Source: Allacma fusca
Taxonomy: Eukaryota; Arthropoda; Collembola; Symphypleona; Sminthuridae
DNA: 64,000 bases
Assembly (NCBI GenBank): GCA_947179485.1
Contig: OX359246.1
Location: forward strand, 2,480,001-2,544,000
Direction of reading: 5' to 3'
Positions 49,613 through 60,875 of the stretch are shown piece by piece. Every line of letters starts with the position of its first letter. Positions within the stretch are counted from its first letter, which is position 1. The notes beneath the pieces are model-generated. The model had not been told where the DNA came from and made no database searches. It saw only the letters and a program-made list of their open reading frames with translations. The translations under genes were made by a program, and so were the position numbers.

Positions 49613-50004
49613 TATCTTGCTGCCGTCCTCAATTAATTATTTAATTTACATTACTCCACATCCTTCCCATATAAACTTTGGGAATTATTACATTACCTTA
49701 CCTTAACTTACCTTATAAATATTGGTTATTTCGGCTTTGCTGAGCAGCTCTATATACTGTACCATAGACATTCTAAACACTGCCCCGTTATTACGGCAGG
49801 ACGGTTTAGTTTTCTCCATTAAGTACTTACCTCACACTCTTCACACTTGTTTATTCAGGCACCAGTTCTCCAAACGTGTGTGGCTCATATCTTATTATGT
49901 GCGTGCCATTGTTTATTTAAGGATCATTATAATCTTGATTTTTGTGTCTCCAGTGGGATTATTATATAAATATAATCCTGATTCTGATCTTTTTCTTTTT
50001 TCAG

Positions 50005-51108
50005 AATAGCATTCTCTAAGAATCAGGCCGGTAGGGTGATTGAGGAGATTCGGACGATGGCCATTCTGGCCCGCCACTTAGTGACTTCTGCTGAGGCTGA
50101 ACTGGAGGACTCTGTTACTGTTACTTCACGCACCTTGGGGGAAATGATTGATGCCTTTTTGATAGAGAGACCTGGCCTCATGATCGTGACGACTTTTGAG
50201 GAGGGTGATGATATTTCTTGGAGTACTCAAATACGTACTTTAGTGGATCAACTTCCCTCGGCTGATGGGATCGGCCGTGAACGGGAGCTATGTATTCTGA
50301 TCCGAAGTTATTTACTGACGATTCGGGATCACTGCTCGGATTCTTCGAGTGGATCCGTTAATTATACCTCCGCTGCTCGAGAAGTCTCTCCTGCTCCGGG
50401 CGTTCAAGAACCTTCTTGGACTGCTGGCACCACTGCGTTGGTTTCCACTGCTCCGACCTCCTATATTAAAGGAGCTCCCAAGGACGTATCGACAGTCCAT
50501 CCTGATCAACGGCGTAAATGGGGATGCTTCCCCGCAAATCAAGCACCAGCTTTCCCAACTTGGATTTCGGCTACGCCTTCCAATGAGGTTTACACTTCCT
50601 TTTTTCCCCTCATTATATCTTAGATGACTTTTTTGCTCTCCCAGAGGGTCGAGAACATGCGGCCACTCTGATGGGGAATCGCTATGAGTGCGTCATTATT
50701 TTGGATCCGAAACAATTCGGCACGACTTGTCGTCAGATCCGAATTACGGGTACTGTTCCAGCCATTCGACACCTACAACACGAATTTACGGCTGAAATCC
50801 GCCGAAAGGGATTTACCATCAAGAGTCCCGAACGCATTACGACGCCACTTGACGCTCGTCACGCTCTTTTGGGCTGGGTTCCACGTAGTCCAGCTGACGT
50901 CATGGAATTTACACTGCCAGTTTGTGGATTTGTGACCTCTGACGATCGAGCTTGTTTGGGACCGCATTATCTTCGGGACCATGCCGGCTGCTTCAAGTGT
51001 CGTGAGAACGTCGTCCGCCATACTAGTGCACGATGCCCATTTTATCCTCGGGGCCATAATGAAGTTCACTTCTTTCGACTTCCGGGTGCCTTTCCCGATG
51101 CTAATTAA
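50005..51108 (+). pseudogene. Gypsy accessory ORF5 with a Cys/His cluster (one frameshift)
   Basis: A strong acceptor (TTTTTCTTTTTTCAG) ends at 50004. From 50005 the frame is open through residues such as IEEIRTMAILARHL to a TAG near 50623. After a one-base change in the T6C4 run near 50600, the protein continues (DDFFALPEG) to the TAA at 51108. The first half is helical then Ser/Pro-rich. The second half ends with CFKCRENVVRHTSARC (CX2CX7HX4C), preceded by another Cys/His pair, so probably a zinc site. No known family recognised. It lacks an ATG near the acceptor, consistent with a spliced leader. Confidence 0.5.
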
Positions 51109-51461
51109 TTTATATGCTATGTGCTCATATTTTTACTAGTATTGTGCCGTAGTGATTTGATGCTGTAATTATTTGATGCCTTGATGACTGGTGTGCGATT
51201 TTTGTGAAATTGATTCATGTAGTGTCGGTCGTGCTTAGATGTAGTCATGTATGTTTATGCATTAGATGTGTAGGCCTGTTAGCATTAGCCTATGATTTTG
51301 TTCTTTATATTACTTGTATGGCCCGTTGGCCCACCACTTATATTTTGTAATCACAATAGCCTTATATTTCTTTATTACCGTGTGGTCTATGTGCGCACTC
51401 CAATTTCTCCTCCCAGCTTTCCATTGTGCGGGGACGCACAATACTCCCCACCCGGGGAAGA
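51109..51461 (+). other. Gypsy 3' untranslated region with polypurine tract
   Basis: No frame. It ends in CCCGGGGAAGA immediately before the 3' LTR, a likely plus-strand primer. Confidence 0.65.
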
Positions 51462-51793
51462 TGTCAGGTGACAGTTCTGTAGTTGCCCACTAACTTATAA
51501 CATTAGTATACGGGCTAGCCTGCCCATATGTATTTATACATAATCTTATGTCTATCTTAATGTATGGATGACGTGGCATTGGGATGATTGGGAATGAGTG
51601 GAGTCCCAACTCGGTGTGTCTCGTGGGACTCATTAGTAGACGTTGGGACAGCTAGCAAGTAAGACATTATAACTTTAGGAGTCTAAGGAGTAAGACCTTA
51701 GCTAGTAAGTAGGTAATTAGGAGGCTAGCAAGTCAGTAATAAATAAGTGTGCTCTAAAAGTATCTACGAAACTTCATCCATTTATTAGCACGC
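51462..51793 (+). repeat. Gypsy 3' LTR
   Basis: 332 bp, apparently one substitution from the 5' LTR (CGAAAC here, CGAACC there). Confidence 0.9.
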
Positions 51794-52081
51794 TACTTAC
51801 ATTACGGGCCTGCATACTTGAGCCATAAATATTATTTAAGAATTATTAGTATTAATTAGTTATAAATGTTAAGCTTCGTAATTCTAGGTCTGATTTCACT
51901 GGTGTGATCTCACAAGCGAATAACCAGACCTTCACATTTCTAACTTTTCCTTAGCTGCGCTTCCATGCATTTGGATGGATATTCTGAATATATGCTAGTA
52001 ATAAAATTTTGGTGCCATGAAAATGCCCAACTTGCCCTACCCAAAATGACCAAAATCAGGGCATTTTCAAAAGCATCCCAC

Positions 52082-52784
52082 TAGAGCATTTCGGGCTGTT
52101 AAATTTTGCGGGTAAGCCCGTTGAATGTCCGGCCCGCCCGGGCTTCGGGCGGGTTTGGGTAAAATTTATTACACTTGACGGGTTACGGGCGGGTACGGTC
52201 TTTTCAATGCGGTTAAAAAAGACCGTGAAACCCCGTAAAAGCCCGTGACAAAATCCATGTGTGGTGCACGCTGGATCAGTGGTTGTAAAAGTACATGACT
52301 TGAATACATGCAACAATTTTCAAGTTTGCAATTTTACCTTTAAAACAATGCCTAGACATTCAATGTCAACGGATTAAATTACAGGAAATAGACGGAAGAT
52401 TGTAAGTTTGAAAAACACTCAAACAGATACTAGTTGAACATAGGTGTCTATAAATTATGCGAAGTGCAATGAGTGCAGGGATATTTTAGCAGGCAATCGC
52501 ACCAAGGAGGGATATCAACTCTGGCTAAACATAAATGTAAGAATTCTGCAGTTCCCCAGCCCTAACCAATTTCGTTCAAACAAAGGCGAAAAACAAAATT
52601 GTTCTGGGTCTATAGCTATGAATTTACAAGCTGGACTAGTATTAGCGGGCGGGCTACGGGCTTTTTTAAATTTTAAGGGCCGGGCTTTATTGTTGAACTT
52701 TAATTTCGGGCTGGGCGGGCACGGGTAAACATTTACGGGCCGCGGGCCGGTACGGGCCTAAGTATCCCACGGGGTGATGCTCTA
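52082..52784. mobile_element. GC-rich nested hAT-like element (GGGCGGGC-type)
   Basis: 703 bp with short inverted ends TAGAGCAT on both sides and flanking 8-mers CATCCCAC and CTTCCCAC (7 of 8 match). The subterminal regions are GGGCGGG/ACGGGC-rich (52130-52260 and 52645-52765), in sharp contrast to the AT-rich surroundings. The core is AT-rich and non-coding. Confidence 0.72.
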
Positions 52785-52890
52785 CTTCCCACTTGCCCAA
52801 AATTGGGCATGTGGGCAGGCATTTTTTGCATTTTCAGCTGGTCGGGCAAATACTGAAGGGCATTTTTAATCGACATACCCTACTTTTAAC

Positions 52891-54600
52891 ATTACGATAT
52901 GTACATCCACCTGGTGAATTTGCTTACGCCCAAAATTTGTACGGACATCTTTACTCCTTACCAATCTCATCGCAAGTTTCTGTTTTGTATGAATAATACA
53001 AATACAGATAAAAACTGATTTTATTTTGTCTATTGCAGAGTACGAGGGACGGTATTTAACCACAGATTTATTGGCTCAACCGGAAGCAAATTAAGTTGAC
53101 CTTTTAGTTCAACCACATAGGTGGAGAGTTGGGCAGGCCCATTGGTTTTACGAACGGTAAACAGTTGTGAAGACCCGTTGCGTTTACCACGGGTGGAGAG
53201 TGGTTGGGACCAATTGGCTCAGCCGAAGAAGGACAGTTAGGTTGACCTATTCGTTGGTATTTTCTTCAGTTTCGTATAAGTCTGTTCTGTAACGACGACT
53301 AATATAATTCAGGGACAAACTTTTCATCTCTTGTGAACATACTTACCGTCGGCTGTTTTTACACTTGACCAATTATATGTGCATTTTCAAGAGCAATATC
53401 AGGAAGAAAATTTTAACTAAATGGTTTTTAACCAAAATTTTAAAACAATTTTTGTCAGCAAAGAAATATCCGACACTTGCCCTCCCCTCTCTCATAAAAA
53501 TTTTTTTCGATGAAGTTGTTGAATACAATTAAATAAATCAAATTCATGTTCAGTGGTCTTCAAAATTCGAAGAAGCACGTTCTGGAACAGATTATGCAAT
53601 TCTGAAATCTTCAACAAATTCCCACTTGGATTTCGCATCGTCAACAATATTCCATTGAAATGTTGTTTAATTGCTTTAAACCCTAATATAAAATGAAAAT
53701 TAAATTGACAAGGGGTTTTTAATTCAAAAATTGGTTAGTTATTTCAATAATTACCGAAAATTTCCCAATTTGTTTGGTTAAGAAAAAATCATTTAAGCGT
53801 TGGTCCACCTCTGAGCATTAATTTGAATTTTCCAACTAAATTGTTAAACATCAATTTGTTCAAATTTTTGCAAAAAACATTTCGAGACTATCATGAAATG
53901 AGAGAGAGAGTGCAATGAGTTTTGGCGAGGATGTCGTATCTACGAATCTGTAGGAGTGTCAACGCAACTAACAATAAGATGACACCTTTGAGTTCACACA
54001 AGGACGGACTCCTTTTAAGTCTAATCTAAATTAACCAGGACGTCTAATGCGATGCATCAGAAATAACTTACAGTAGATTTGAAGCCTGGTTGTATGTTCT
54101 TAGTGAAAATTTAAATTAAAACAAAGTCTCTGCGAATATTCCTACATTCTGAACGTTGGTCTTTGCGCCAGAAGACAAACCACGAAAGGGTTTCCTTTTA
54201 TATAATGAGTTTCCGTAATTTCCGATAGGGTTTATAAGGGACATGTCATATCCACAATGGTTAAGGTAGGGACAACCCGTTGTCAAAGCCTGTTTTTGAA
54301 TTTCAGCAAATAAGTTCAAAGTTTGGAATTTTCTTAAATATTGCGATTTTGCACCATTATGCACAGTTGCTTTACTTCTGTAATGTAACAAATTGGAAAA
54401 ATGATCAATTGAATTTCCAGCATTGACTCTCGAGTTGTCTAAATTGGACGCAAATTGTGTCTTGGCACAGGATATTCCTTTGTCTTATCGTTACTGTAAT
54501 GACGGTCTAATCCTTATGTTGTTATTTTTGAAAGAAATGACTACTAAATAGCCTTAAACCTGCCACTTGTGAAATTCCCGAATAAAACTTGTTGCAAATA
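52891..54600. other. Unique spacer, no gene supported
   Basis: AT-rich sequence with a short GAGAGAGAG tract near 53900. The 91-codon minus frame at 54116-54391 has no recognisable features and no paralogue in the window. Confidence 0.5.
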
Positions 54601-54604
54601 CTGC

Positions 54605-57030
54605 AAACCTTTTATTTTGCGCTTCGGGTTCTGACAGTTGTATTCATTGCTCAAGTAATGACTTCGAACAAGTCAATTTGCCAGCAAGTGTAACTGATCA
54701 CATACAAAAAAAAATCTGGGTGTCAAGTCAAAGGACCAATGGCCTAGTCCAAACGTTCTCCGCCTAGCCATAATTTTTCCACAGGGTCTCGCCAATTTCA
54801 GAAATTTCATTGGATGGAATGGTTTCAAGGCAAATGATTTTATTTCCAAGGGGCTCTTGGTAATCCTTGCGAACGTTTTTTTGGGTTGGAATGTAATACA
54901 AATGGAAATTTCGAGCAAGTTTTGGGAAATTAAATCATTAAATTTTTTACCGAGCATTTATTCAGCAAGCTCGTTTGCAAACGGCTATGGATTTTTCAAA
55001 CAAAAACGTCGTTTCTCTCTATTATTTAGCTCCGACAGAGCTTACTAACAAACCTATCTAATTCAAACCATAACTACATAATAGCTTGAATTTCAAACCA
55101 AATACTAAACAAACCGAATATATACCGTATTTTAAAATTAAAATAAAATTCAAATGCGAATACAAATTTTTGTTCGATTCGTATTCGAATCGGTTTTAAA
55201 TTTGGTTTTTCGAACTACCTGTATATTTGCGTAATAGTAACAGCTTAAATAATTATTAATGCTACGAAAATGAGCTTCTGTAACCTTATCTTACAAAAAT
55301 GGTGCGGGAGGTTTTAGTGACGCCCGCAACGGGTGCTCCGGTTCAAACGTTATTCTCAAATGGAATCGCTTTATTAACCTCAAAGAGACTGGCAATGCTT
55401 GTAGTCACAATCAAAATATACATGTGCTTAAAAGGAATACGCATTTAACATTTCGTAGGCTTCAAATGCTTTAAATATATCTAGATATAACCCTTGAAAT
55501 ATAAATTGCTTCTCGCTGCATTTGTCCTTATCATAATGAGCGGGTGCCAAGAAGCTACTACCCTCTCTTGCCAGCATAAGTATCAGCATTAAGACGTTTT
55601 CAAAGGTTTTAACAAACCATTTTCCGGGTCACAAGAAACAGAAAAACAATTAATTTGTAAAATCAATTTGATCACGTTGTCTTAAAATACCATTTCCAGA
55701 AACCGTAATATTGTACTTATAATCATTACATTGAGTTAAAAAAGATTTTAAGAAAAAAACATTCGGGGAAAAAATATTTGTGGCAGGAAAAGTTACAAAG
55801 TGAAGGGATTTATTTTACGAACAGGGTTTCATGAATTCGTTGACCTTTTTTGGGCAAGGGTGTTCAGATTTGTGGACGGGTTTCAATAAAATTTGGCTTG
55901 AAAACAGGGATTATTAGATTTTTTGACTTTATTTGGCAGGGATTTAACTTCTGCTAAGGAAAAGTTTTTTGTCAACAGAAATTTTCAAAATCGCTGAACT
56001 TTACACCACTGAACTTACTAACACCAAGGCTGTTTGAATTTTTTAAGGACCTCCTTGCAGGGATATACAATTCAGCAGAGATTTTTAGTAGTGATCCTCC
56101 AAGGATATTTACGAAAATCCGACCTCTGACATTGGCATATTACAAGCTGACAATAGCAATACAACAGCAAAACACTTTACGAATTATAGAACTACTAACA
56201 AACGGTCCTTGTTCTTACATAAACCTAAAACAAGATCCAACATCAAAATTACTGAAATAGTTGAAGCAAACATGAGCGAAATTCAAAAGTGGAGGAAAGA
56301 ATTGTGTTGAACTCTGTAAAGCTTTAGTTCCCGCTGCCCTCGAATATCAGAATTCTTTGGCTTTTCCGTGTGCAACATTACATTTTAAAACAGTCACTTC
56401 GGAATAAGGGGGACATGTGGGACACTGTTCCCCTCAAAATAATTACAACATAATTTATGCAGTCAAAACTGCAATTAAGCTTCAATTATTTTTTTAGATG
56501 TACAAAATTACCATTAACTGTAATTAAAAAACTCGAAGCAATTAGTATTTTAAGCAATTATGTTTACATTGTCTTGTACAATATTTTTTAGAGTTCTAAA
56601 TATGAGTCAATTAGGCAGGTTTGGCAGACATCTACATTCTAATCTCCCTAAAATAATTGCTGGCTATATAGGGAATAATTGCCCACAAGTGTACTTCAAG
56701 CAAGATGTATACAAACATAATATAGATCGCTGAGAAACTCACAGGATGAAAAAGGGAGATACGTTCAATAAGTTATAAATTTGATTGGGTATTGCATTTT
56801 AACGAACTTGAACAATTAAATGTACACGAAAAGAACTGAATGATTAAAATGTTGACAGGAAATAAATTGTAAATTCTAACGTTTGATTTAAGTGAACTTG
56901 ACTCAGCGCAAAAGGGTGATCCGAAGTGAGTGAGTCAAAGTTGCATACACGGTTATTATTATTTGAAGTTTTTTGAAAATCGCAACATGTTTGTTGCTCG
57001 GTGTATACCTGAAATTACAATGCCGGACTA
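54605..57030. repeat. Distal duplicated block, copy 2
   Basis: The first 2 kb (54605-56520) match 61185-61363 plus 62319-63790 closely. Both contain the dispersed 190-bp repeat (54710-54935), the GCGGGAG/CCCGCAACGGGTGC phrase (55303, 62851) and the GGCAGGGATTTAAC stretch. The 56020-57030 part also matches 5500-6410. No coding frame is conserved between copies. Confidence 0.7.
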
Positions 57031-57297
57031 ATACCTACAACATAAGTAAACGGACAATGTTCTCAAAAATTACAGCGACCATAGTTAAAACCAAGCCCTC
57101 ATCCGCATAGTATTGCTGTCCCACGTAGATACGAACAGGAAAAAATGACTTCAGCGTCTTTCTGAACCAGATGTCTCCCGTGATTGATTTCCAAGATGCT
57201 AAAGCCTGTACGGAATTTCGACTACACAAAGCCAAGGACGGGAAGACTATGAAAATCACTAGAAATGTCGTGCAAGCTGCAATACATGACATGAGAG

Positions 57298-58223
57298 CAG
57301 AGCTATGCAAAATACTTGGTCTTCGATGAAAAAATACAAAATAAAATACCTGAAATAAAATATGGAAAATACAAAATACAAAGTAAAATACCTCAGGTTA
57401 CATTGATAAAATACAAATAAAAATACAATACACGGTAGGTAATTTAAAATACTCAAATACAAAATACTGTATTTTAAATAGAATACTTTCCTTAAAATAC
57501 CCACATTTTGCTCACTCTTTTCGGTTTCTAGAACACAAACCTTTTAAAACAGTCACGTCAAAGGCTGCATATAAGGCATGTGTAGTAACAAAATGTTCAA
57601 CGGTTGCCGAATAGGTCAGTCCATTATAATTATATTTTAAGTCGGTTTAACTGTTAAAGAAGTAATGTGGATTAACATAAAATTTTTATTTATAAGTAAT
57701 TAAATGTATTTTCGGAATAATTATTATAAAAGGAGTTAGTATCTGAAAATTAAATCGAGTCGGTCTTCGGCGTATCTTAAATATCGTCGTTGAAAAGGCA
57801 AAATGGTCTGTGCTGTACAAAAGCATGCGCGCGTAGACCATTTCTCCTCTTCAACGACGTTATGTAGTATCGAGAACCTGAACAGGTTAGATGCAGCAAA
57901 GGGATTCATTCCAACGTATGTTATTTCATTGCTAAAATGAATTTTTCACAGATATTGCACTTCATACAAGCTGCATACAATGTCAAAATCAGAAATAATA
58001 CTAGTGAAAAGTATTTGGAGCCAAATACTTTATTTGAAATACGTTTCACATGTCATTGAGAGTAAGTAAATACCAAATACTTTTGTACTTACTGGCTCTC
58101 AAAATACTAAGTACAAAATACTTGCTCACTGCTTACCAGCTTTGAAATACAAAATATAAAATACTTTGTGGTCTCAAAATACGTATTTTAAAATACTGTA
58201 TTTGAAAATACTGCATAGCTCTG
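57298..58223. mobile_element. Non-autonomous hAT-like element (AAAATACAAAATA-type) in exon 2 of copy F
   Basis: 926 bp, flanked by the 8-bp duplication CATGAGAG (57290-57297, 58224-58231). Inverted ends are CAGAGCTATGCA on each side. The subterminal arrays are AAAATACAAAATAAAATACC variants, and a small foldback element is nested at 57782-57862. A fragment of the same family lies at 60876-61139. Confidence 0.88.
57782..57862. mobile_element. Short foldback element (TATCGTCG ends)
   Basis: The inverted ends read TATCGTCGTTGAAAAGG and, opposite, TAACGTCGTTGAAGAGG; inside them AAATGGTCT pairs with AGACCATTT. It is a short relative of 61728-62067. The very short loop makes it a near-perfect hairpin. 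Confidence 0.7.
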
Positions 58224-59187
58224 CATGAGAGCAACTATTCCTTTGAATCTAATTGCTCCATATGAAGTGTAGATTACAATTGCCATTGCACAATATTGAA
58301 GACTGGGTAATATAACTGGACTAACGAAACGACCAACTAATTTCTGAAGAACTTGCAATTTCCAGTAAACCTTTGTAAATTCTAATGGAGAACCCATCGG
58401 TTTTTTGCGCCAACGGTCTTGAACTAGTTGACTTAGAATTTCAGATGAATAAAATAAACAGGGTATGAAAGGCATTCCAACGGTCAGGTCAGTCCCAATA
58501 CATGAAAAATCTAAATGAAGAAAAAAAATGACTTGCATGATGTAAATACCCCATGACAGATCTCTTGGGTGTTGAGCGAGCGATGTGAACAAAACCGGAT
58601 ATTCGGGAAATAAGAATGCGACAACAGTGAAGAGCACAGGTACAATTATGGCATCATAGTACAATAACGGCAATATAACACTACATTTGTCGGTATTTTG
58701 AGAGAATTTTGTTCCCCTTTCCTGCTCAAATTTGTCTGTTAAAAATAAAGGATAATTTTGTCAAAGTAATTACAGTGCGTATCCAACTGACATGTCTACA
58801 ATATTTGTATTTACAAACGGAAGTGATACCTTGGTAAGCTTTCACGGTGGCATGCATGGGCTGTAACAATTGTAGAAATTCTTTGCATGAAAGCAATAGC
58901 TGGAAACGATATGTTGATACAAAAAGATATACGGCTATATGCGCAATCAAAAGAGTCTGATTGATGATAAAGTATTCATCCTCTTCCAAAAATGCAAGGC
59001 GAACACATAAAAATATTACAAAAAGAGTCAATTCCAAAACATTCAGGTGCCACAGAAATTTGCCAGTTTTTGATTTTATGCAGGAAAAGGATTGATCTTT
59101 TGGATTCCATTGGTAAGGACTGCAGTGCAAATAGTTGCTCCAAGAAAATGCTTTGTATGTGTATTTTGTCACGTGTTCAGATTACAT

Positions 59188-60495
59188 TTTTGTATTGTGG
59201 TTAGCAGATCTTTCAGTAAGGTATGTTCTTAAAAAATACCACTCAGGTTTGAAATAAAATGTTTTAAAAATTTGATTAATACTGTGGGTCACAGCTCTTC
59301 TATGATTATATTCGGTTTCCGTCCTATCGATAGAAGGTGAGTCAGTTTCGTATGTAGACTCAAAACTGAGCGAAATGGCCGTCAAATATTGTAACTACTG
59401 CGATGACCTAAATATTTTCATAAATATTTAGCTCATCCATTCACTCCTCTCATCGAATCATTTCCATTGGGTAGTACTCTCCTGCATATTTTACAATGGC
59501 TGCCCAGGTTTAAAAATCAATAATCAATAAATATTAATTAACTAGTATTTTGCTAATAACACTTGCATATAAGTTCTTTTACGCGATGTTGAGTGGGAAA
59601 CATGAACTGGCCGCTTTAAGTTGTACTAGTAAAAAGCTCTGAGCTCTACAGGTGCAGTTACTTCGAGGGTAGGGGAGTGTTTGAGTTTACACACTTAGCT
59701 AAATTGCTTGCTTATCAAGCATTGTTAATTCCTGTCTAGAAAGTTCTTTCGTGAAGTACTTATAATTTTACCGTGTTCGTAACAGTATTCAATTCGAAGT
59801 TACTTTGGAACCGAAATTTCTATATAGGTGTATAGTATAGTGTATATTAATGACCTTACTAGTAGTAGACTTGGAATTTCCTTCTATCATCAGCTGGGCA
59901 GAGTATATAAAACAATTGTTGGATTACGAATCACTGTTGCTTAAATAGAATCCAATTACAATTACAATAAAGGGGATTACGGTTCTGGATTACACTACGA
60001 AATTCAAAGAAGCTCGTTGAAGGCTCATTAAATTAAAGTATATGAAATATGTTATTGTTGCTTTGCATGCTAAAATGAGGGTTGCTAAATAGCATAGTAG
60101 GATTCGTGACTTCTTGAGAGGTGTGTTAAGAGTCATGTGTTTTAATATGTAACTGAAATGAGTAAATGGTTTTACACGTGACTGACACACGCCTGACTGA
60201 CGTACTACACAACTGAGCGCTAACTCTGAGGCGAAACTTTGACAGGAAATTGGTTGCCACTTCCCCGTTTGATGCCTTTTCCGACGGCAAGTTTTTATGA
60301 AAACGAACACGTGAAGTAATTGCACATGTAAAGCAGGACCACAGAGCAAATACCATCAGTACTGGTACAAGGTGGGAACGAAACGATTTATCGATTTTAC
60401 AAAATTTGCAGTGAAAAAAAACGCTTTTGAGAATACCAATGTTAACAATCCTACATTAAAAATAGGAACACATGGAATTATTCTATACTAAGCAT
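59188..60495. repeat. 5' flank of the tandem unit (copy F)
   Basis: About 59190-60115 resembles other flanks (the AATCAATAATCAATAAATATTAA phrase, partly, at 59510; the GGCAGAGTATATAAAACAA phrase at 59897). 60120-60490 is unique. No gene supported. Confidence 0.55.
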
Positions 60496-60875
60496 TTACA
60501 TACCTAACTTATTTACAACATTTAATTTTGAAATGGAACAAATTTTGAGTATAGATGAATCAGGCGGTTTTGGCACTATTGTCTTCATATGTACTTGGAA
60601 ATAGATATAGTGCCTCCATAAGAGTCTACAAATGTGTCTGTGGCTTGTAGCAATGCTGGATAGAACTTGTATGAAAAAGGATAAAACTGAATGGACGAAG
60701 CAATGGCACAACCGGAAAATGTCATGAGCAAAAGTGCATAATCCCTAAAAACATTTCCATTCTCTCGGCGAAATGCAAGCTGCAGACATAAAAATACTCT
60801 CCATTTTAATTTTTTATTAAATTTTAATTTAGGAAAAATGTTGCCTTTTAAAGCTGTTTGAGTCCTGAACTGAAA
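60496..60875 (-). pseudogene. Divergent exon 1 remnant of the family (G)
   Basis: The minus frame 60875-60585 reads WRVFLCLQLAFRRENGN, then YALLLMTFSGCAIASSIQF and YPALLQATDTFVDSYGG. This parallels exon 1 of the other copies position for position (VIFLCVRLAFLEEDE, the second membrane segment, the FPLLLQAIHAFAKTYQG end), but with only about 30-40 percent identity by eye. It is cut at the 5' side by the element fragment at 60876, and no exon 2 follows. It shows that a second, older lineage of the family existed here. Confidence 0.6.

Larger units (their letters stand above)
36846..51793 (+). mobile_element. 14.9-kb Gypsy-type LTR retrotransposon with accessory ORFs
   Basis: Two 332-bp LTRs bracket gag, a pol in the order protease, RT, RNase H, integrase with a GPY/F-type C-terminus, then over 7 kb of extra sequence with several long frames. 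The pol order defines Ty3/Gypsy. Most Gypsy elements are 5-9 kb, so this one is about twice the usual size. The LTRs appear to differ at one base (C/A at about 37157 versus 51771), so insertion was recent. Pol nevertheless has frameshifts and nonsense codons. I do not see a target duplication at the outer edges (AAGCG left, TACTT right). Confidence 0.9.
36060..52882. mobile_element. Outer hAT-like element (GGGCATTTT-type) carrying nested insertions
   Basis: Inverted ends TAGGGTATGTCGATT at 36060 and, on the other strand, at 52882. The flanking 8-mers CTTTGAAC and CTTTTAAC differ at one base, so the insertion is older than the exact-duplication elements. Own sequence is 36060-36845 and 51794-52081 plus 52785-52882, with GGGCATTTTGGGCA / TTGCCCAAAATG repeats at both ends. 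The Gypsy retrotransposon and a GC-rich hAT-like element are nested inside. No transposase is seen. Confidence 0.78.
57035..59187 (-). pseudogene. Copy F of the tandem family: stop at codon 2 and hAT-like insertion
   Basis: The family ATG is at 59187 but the next codon is TAA where the others have TAT (Tyr). The frame is then open through exon 1 (TKYTYKAFSWSNYLHCSPYQW, two membrane segments) to the donor at 58830. Exon 2 starts near 58736 and is open until a 926-bp element enters at 58223; it continues from 57297 to the TAG at 57035. The last 80 codons are fully family-like (SWKSITGDIWFRK, YYADEGLVL). Only two lesions are visible, so after copy B this is the best preserved copy. A start further downstream is conceivable but would lose the conserved N-terminus. 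Confidence 0.83.

Noticed and set aside
49722..50009. 95-codon plus frame with a hydrophobic stretch in the Gypsy element, possibly a small env
   Set aside because: It overlaps the pyrimidine tract and acceptor at 50004, has no ATG start, and has low-complexity T-rich codons; better read as intron.
36841..51798. A target-site duplication for the Gypsy element
   Set aside because: AAGCG on the left and TACTT on the right do not match in any register I tried.
54116..54391. 91-codon minus frame
   Set aside because: No family resemblance, no paralogue, no flanking splice signals worth trusting.
60126..60356. Overlapping 76- and 119-codon minus frames
   Set aside because: Not conserved in the flanks of other units and without recognisable motifs.
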